Shown here piece after piece: positions 5,343-7,414 of a DNA stretch of 7,414 nt. A program made the translations under genes and the position numbers. Source of the DNA: Susulua sp964590995 (GTDB lineage: Bacteria; Omnitrophota; Gorgyraeia; Duberdicusellales; 4484-171); NCBI GenBank assembly GCA_964590995.1, contig CAZPYY010000050.1, positions 1-7,414 on the forward strand, in the 5' to 3' direction. Position 1 is the stretch's first letter; each line of letters starts with the position of its first letter. The notes below the pieces were generated by a model. That model did not search any database and was not told the DNA's origin. It worked only from the letters and a program-made list of their open reading frames with translations.

Positions 5343-6191
5343 GTACAAGAAGCCATAAAAAAAGCTGATGTTTTAATTGAAGCTCTGCCTTACATAAAGA
5401 ACTTTCATAAGAAGATATTTGTTATCAAGTATGGCGGTTCTATTCTAGGCGAGGAAAGGGTTCGCAAATGCGTTCTCGCAGATATTGCTTTCTTAAGGTT
5501 TGCTGGTATAAGGCCGGTTATTGTTCACGGCGGAGGGCCTAACATTACCGAAGAGCTAAAAGAGCGCAAAATTGTAACTGAGTTTGTAGAAGGCATGCGG
5601 GTTACTAATAAGGCTACCTTAAAGGTAGTTGAGAGTGAGCTTGATAAGTTGAATGATCTAATTGCTGAGGAGGTAAGCAGCCATGGCGTTAAGGCCTGTA
5701 AGTTTAAGGGAAAGAGCAAGCTTTTAGAGGTCGTTAAGAAAAAAAGCAGTGTCAATTTAGGTTTTGTAGGCGATGTGGTTAATTTTGACCGTAAAAGGTT
5801 AGAAGCAGCTTTTGAAGATAGCATCCCAGTAATTTGTCCTATGGGTTTCTCAAGCGAGGGCTTAGCTTATAATATTAACGCTGATGAGGTTGCTTTTTTC
5901 TTAGCTTCTAAGCTTAAAGCTGAGAAGCTGGTTCTTTTTACGAATGTTTTGGGAGTAATGCGTGATCATAAGAATGAGGAATCTTTAATCTCTACGATGA
6001 CAGTTGAGGAGATTGAAGGGTTAATTGAAGCAGAGATTGTCGACGAAGGCATGATTCCTAAAGTAAGGGCGGCAGCAGCAGCAATTGGGGCTGGAACAGG
6101 CAAAGCCCATATTGTTGATGCTAAAGTACCCCATGCCCTTCTTTTAGAAATATTTACTGATAAGGGGATTGGTACAGAGATTGTAAGGTAG
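5340..6191 (+). CDS. argB: Acetylglutamate kinase ArgB, arginine-sensitive type
   Basis: ArgB phosphorylates N-acetylglutamate with ATP, the second pathway step and usually the arginine-controlled one in organisms with ArgJ. It is an amino acid kinase fold protein: KYGGS with Lys30 (30-34), VHGGGPNI (62-69), GMRVTN with Arg87 (85-90), YNINADEVA with Asn178 and Asp182 (177-185), and GMIPK with Lys241 (237-241), equivalent to the catalytic or binding residues known in the E. coli enzyme. An N-terminal helix before the first strand (about 4-20, ending ALPYI) and the tail LLLEIFTDKGIGT (267-279) are the marks of hexameric, arginine-inhibited kinases. The full length is 283 residues. Small departures are TNVLGV (201-206) where TDVxGV is usual, DEGMIPK for GGMIPK, and VDAK (259-262) for the more common IDGR. 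It is followed by argD after 7 bases. Confidence 0.95.
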   Translation: MVQEAIKKADVLIEALPYIKNFHKKIFVIKYGGSILGEERVRKCVLADIAFLRFAGIRPVIVHGGGPNITEELKERKIVTEFVEGMRVTNKATLKVVESELDKLNDLIAEEVSSHGVKACKFKGKSKLLEVVKKKSSVNLGFVGDVVNFDRKRLEAAFEDSIPVICPMGFSSEGLAYNINADEVAFFLASKLKAEKLVLFTNVLGVMRDHKNEESLISTMTVEEIEGLIEAEIVDEGMIPKVRAAAAAIGAGTGKAHIVDAKVPHALLLEIFTDKGIGTEIVR

Positions 6192-6193
6192 TT

Positions 6194-6201
6194 AGAGGAT
6201 G
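6194..6201 (+). promoter_or_regulatory. Unusual argD translation start context
   Basis: AGAGG (6194-6198) touches the ATG at 6199 directly, so it is too close to act as a normal Shine-Dalgarno sequence for this start. The next candidate, AAGG (6185-6188), is 10 bases upstream and overlaps the end of argB. The protein alignment supports this ATG, since MNIKKLFEDY fits the usual ArgD N-terminus. argD may therefore be translated by coupling to argB, whose stop is 7 bases upstream. Confidence 0.45.
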
Positions 6202-7377
6202 AATATTAAAAAATTGTTTGAGGATTATAGTTTAAACACTTATACCCGGTGTGGTCCGGTATTTGTTAAGGGCAAAGGAAGCTGGCTCTGGGATGATAGG
6301 GGAGACCGGTATTTAGATCTCTTTCCAGGTTGGGGAGTTTCTATCTTAGGCCATGCTCACCCTAAAGTAGCTGAAGCTATAAAAGAACAGGCTAAGAAGT
6401 TAATTCATCTTCCCAATAACCTTTATTTTAAGGAACAAGTTTTATTAGCTCAGGAAATTACCGAGAAAAGCTTTCCATCTAAGGTTTTCTTTGCTAATTC
6501 CGGAGCTGAGGCTGTAGAGGGAGCGATTAAATTCAGCCGGCTCTTTGGTAAGGGCAAGAGGTATGAGGTAATTTCGATGAAGAACTCTTTTCACGGCCGG
6601 ACCTTTGGAGCGCTTTCAGCTACTGCTCAAGAAGTGTATAAGAAGCCCTTTAAGCCGATTCTGCCTGGCTTTAAAGTTGCTAAGTTTAATGACTTTGAGA
6701 GTTTTAAAAAGCAAGTTACTCCTAAGGCCGTAGCGGTTATTTTAGAATTAATCCAAGGAGAGGGCGGAATAAATGTTGCCGGTAAGGAATATATTCGCAA
6801 ATTAAAGGAGTTCTGTAAGAAGAGAAAGATTCTTATTATTATCGATGAGGTTCAGACTGGTATGGGTCGGACTGCTAAGCTATTTTGCTATCAAAATTAC
6901 CACTTGGTGCCGGATATATTAATTCTATCTAAAGGTCTAGGTGCCGGAGTACCAATATCAGCTTTAGTAGTTAAGAAGAAGATAGCCGACATAATAAAGC
7001 CGGGTATGCATGCTTCAACTTTTGGCGGTTCTCCCTTGGTAAGTAAGGCATCTCTGAAGGTGTTTAAGATTATTGAAGAGGAAAAACTTATTAAGAACGC
7101 TCAGAGTAAAGGAAGTTATCTCCTGAAGCATCTCTATAGGTTGAAGAAAAAATTTCCTTTTATTAAAGAGGTTCGGGGTATAGGTCTTATGACTGGTTTA
7201 GAGCTTGAGATTGATTCTTACCCGATATTCTTAGAGTGTTTGAAGAAGAAGTTACTGATAAACTCTACCCATAAGAAAGTATTGCGGATTATGCCAGCTC
7301 TAAATGTTACTAGGCTTGAGTTAGATAAAGGATTAAAGATTTTAGAAGAAGTCTTAGCAAAAGTTAAAATTAAATAG
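6199..7377 (+). CDS. argD: Acetylornithine aminotransferase ArgD
   Basis: ArgD is a class III PLP aminotransferase. It uses glutamate to convert N-acetylglutamate 5-semialdehyde to N-acetylornithine, and many members also serve as succinyldiaminopimelate aminotransferase in lysine synthesis. Motifs in order are NSGAEAVEGAIK (100-111), FHGRTFGALSAT (131-142), ELIQGEGG (183-190), the PLP-ring region IIDEVQTGMGRT with Asp216 (214-225), the Schiff-base Lys245 in LSKGLGAGVPISA (243-255) and STFGGSPL (273-280). The length of 392 is normal. FPGWGVSILGH (42-52) replaces the more widespread FAGIAV-type motif; I associate this form with PVC-group bacteria, from memory. Within the broader family, position in an arg cluster and the motif set favour ArgD over ornithine or GABA aminotransferase. 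It is followed 11 bases later by the argF start. Confidence 0.94.
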   Translation: MNIKKLFEDYSLNTYTRCGPVFVKGKGSWLWDDRGDRYLDLFPGWGVSILGHAHPKVAEAIKEQAKKLIHLPNNLYFKEQVLLAQEITEKSFPSKVFFANSGAEAVEGAIKFSRLFGKGKRYEVISMKNSFHGRTFGALSATAQEVYKKPFKPILPGFKVAKFNDFESFKKQVTPKAVAVILELIQGEGGINVAGKEYIRKLKEFCKKRKILIIIDEVQTGMGRTAKLFCYQNYHLVPDILILSKGLGAGVPISALVVKKKIADIIKPGMHASTFGGSPLVSKASLKVFKIIEEEKLIKNAQSKGSYLLKHLYRLKKKFPFIKEVRGIGLMTGLELEIDSYPIFLECLKKKLLINSTHKKVLRIMPALNVTRLELDKGLKILEEVLAKVKIK

Positions 7378-7388
7378 AGGATTTTAAA

Positions 7389-7414
7389 ATGAGTCATTTT
7401 GTTTCCCTAAAATA
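7389..7414 (+). CDS. argF: Ornithine carbamoyltransferase ArgF, 5' end only
   Basis: An ATG at 7389 opens MSHFVSLK and runs off the right edge. AGAGG (7376-7380) lies 8 bases before it and overlaps the argD stop, so this is a well-placed start. The peptide resembles the common ornithine carbamoyltransferase opening of the type MKHFLSLKD, and argF is a frequent follower of argCJBD. ArgF joins ornithine and carbamoyl phosphate to give citrulline. With eight residues the call rests mostly on context; another arg gene such as argG is less likely. Confidence 0.6.

Noticed and set aside
5525..5824. Minus-strand open frame of 99 codons
   Set aside because: It is antisense to the conserved core of argB, has a low-complexity Ser/Leu/Thr-rich translation, and shows no family motif.
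6226..6234. TATAGTTTA followed by AAC (GTTTAAAC palindrome) in early argD
   Set aside because: It encodes Tyr-Ser-Leu-Asn within the normal argD N-terminus and is not near a promoter, so it is most likely a coincidental match to the spacer motif.
1..7414. A novel defence, mobile or multi-gene system
   Set aside because: Every complete gene belongs to a known housekeeping family; there are no transposase, nuclease, phage or spacer-repeat signals and no compositional break.

Overview
This is an AT-rich bacterial window with all genes on the + strand and almost no non-coding space. It holds eight complete genes, the first codons of a ninth at the right edge, and perhaps the tail of another at the left edge. 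Codon use is even across the window (many AGA/AGG, TTA and AAA/AAG codons), and I see no mobile element, CRISPR array, tRNA or rRNA. The lineage is an inference: the gene content, the ArgD motif FPGWGVS near residue 42, and the helix-extended ArgB would suit an uncultured Gram-negative-type lineage of the PVC kind, for example Omnitrophota. Nothing here proves that assignment.

Region 1 (1-3016) is a tightly packed run of four genes: an AMP-forming acyl-CoA/acyl-ACP synthetase, a stand-alone RluA-type pseudouridine synthase, a YbgC-type hot-dog thioesterase and a short DUF192 protein. Two junctions overlap (4 and 19 bases) and the other gap is 15 bases, so they are probably co-transcribed and partly translationally coupled. 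The synthetase and thioesterase catalyse opposing steps in acyl-thioester metabolism. The other two have no obvious link to it. A good extended -10 element inside the end of the RluA gene may give the thioesterase its own promoter.

Region 2 (3017-3128) is a 112-base spacer carrying a weak terminator-like hairpin with a T run. A good sigma-70-type promoter is interleaved with it, and a strong Shine-Dalgarno sequence follows.

Region 3 (3129-7414) is an arginine biosynthesis cluster in the order argC, argJ, argB, argD, argF (only the start of argF is present). ArgJ makes N-acetylglutamate and releases ornithine by acetyl recycling, ArgB phosphorylates N-acetylglutamate, ArgC reduces the acyl phosphate to the semialdehyde, ArgD transaminates it to N-acetylornithine, and ArgF carbamoylates ornithine. 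Together they run glutamate to citrulline by the cyclic pathway. ArgB has the N-terminal helix typical of arginine-inhibited hexameric kinases, so feedback control probably acts there.

The least ordinary part of the window is the 109-base argJ-argB spacer. It carries five copies of the heptamer ATATAGT/ACTATAT arranged as a large imperfect inverted repeat, and a 9-base word (TTTAGTTTA) that also lies over the putative argC promoter. This is a candidate operator or RNA switch for arginine genes in a lineage where no canonical ARG box is visible. I found no undescribed multi-gene system; apart from this regulatory DNA the window is ordinary housekeeping.
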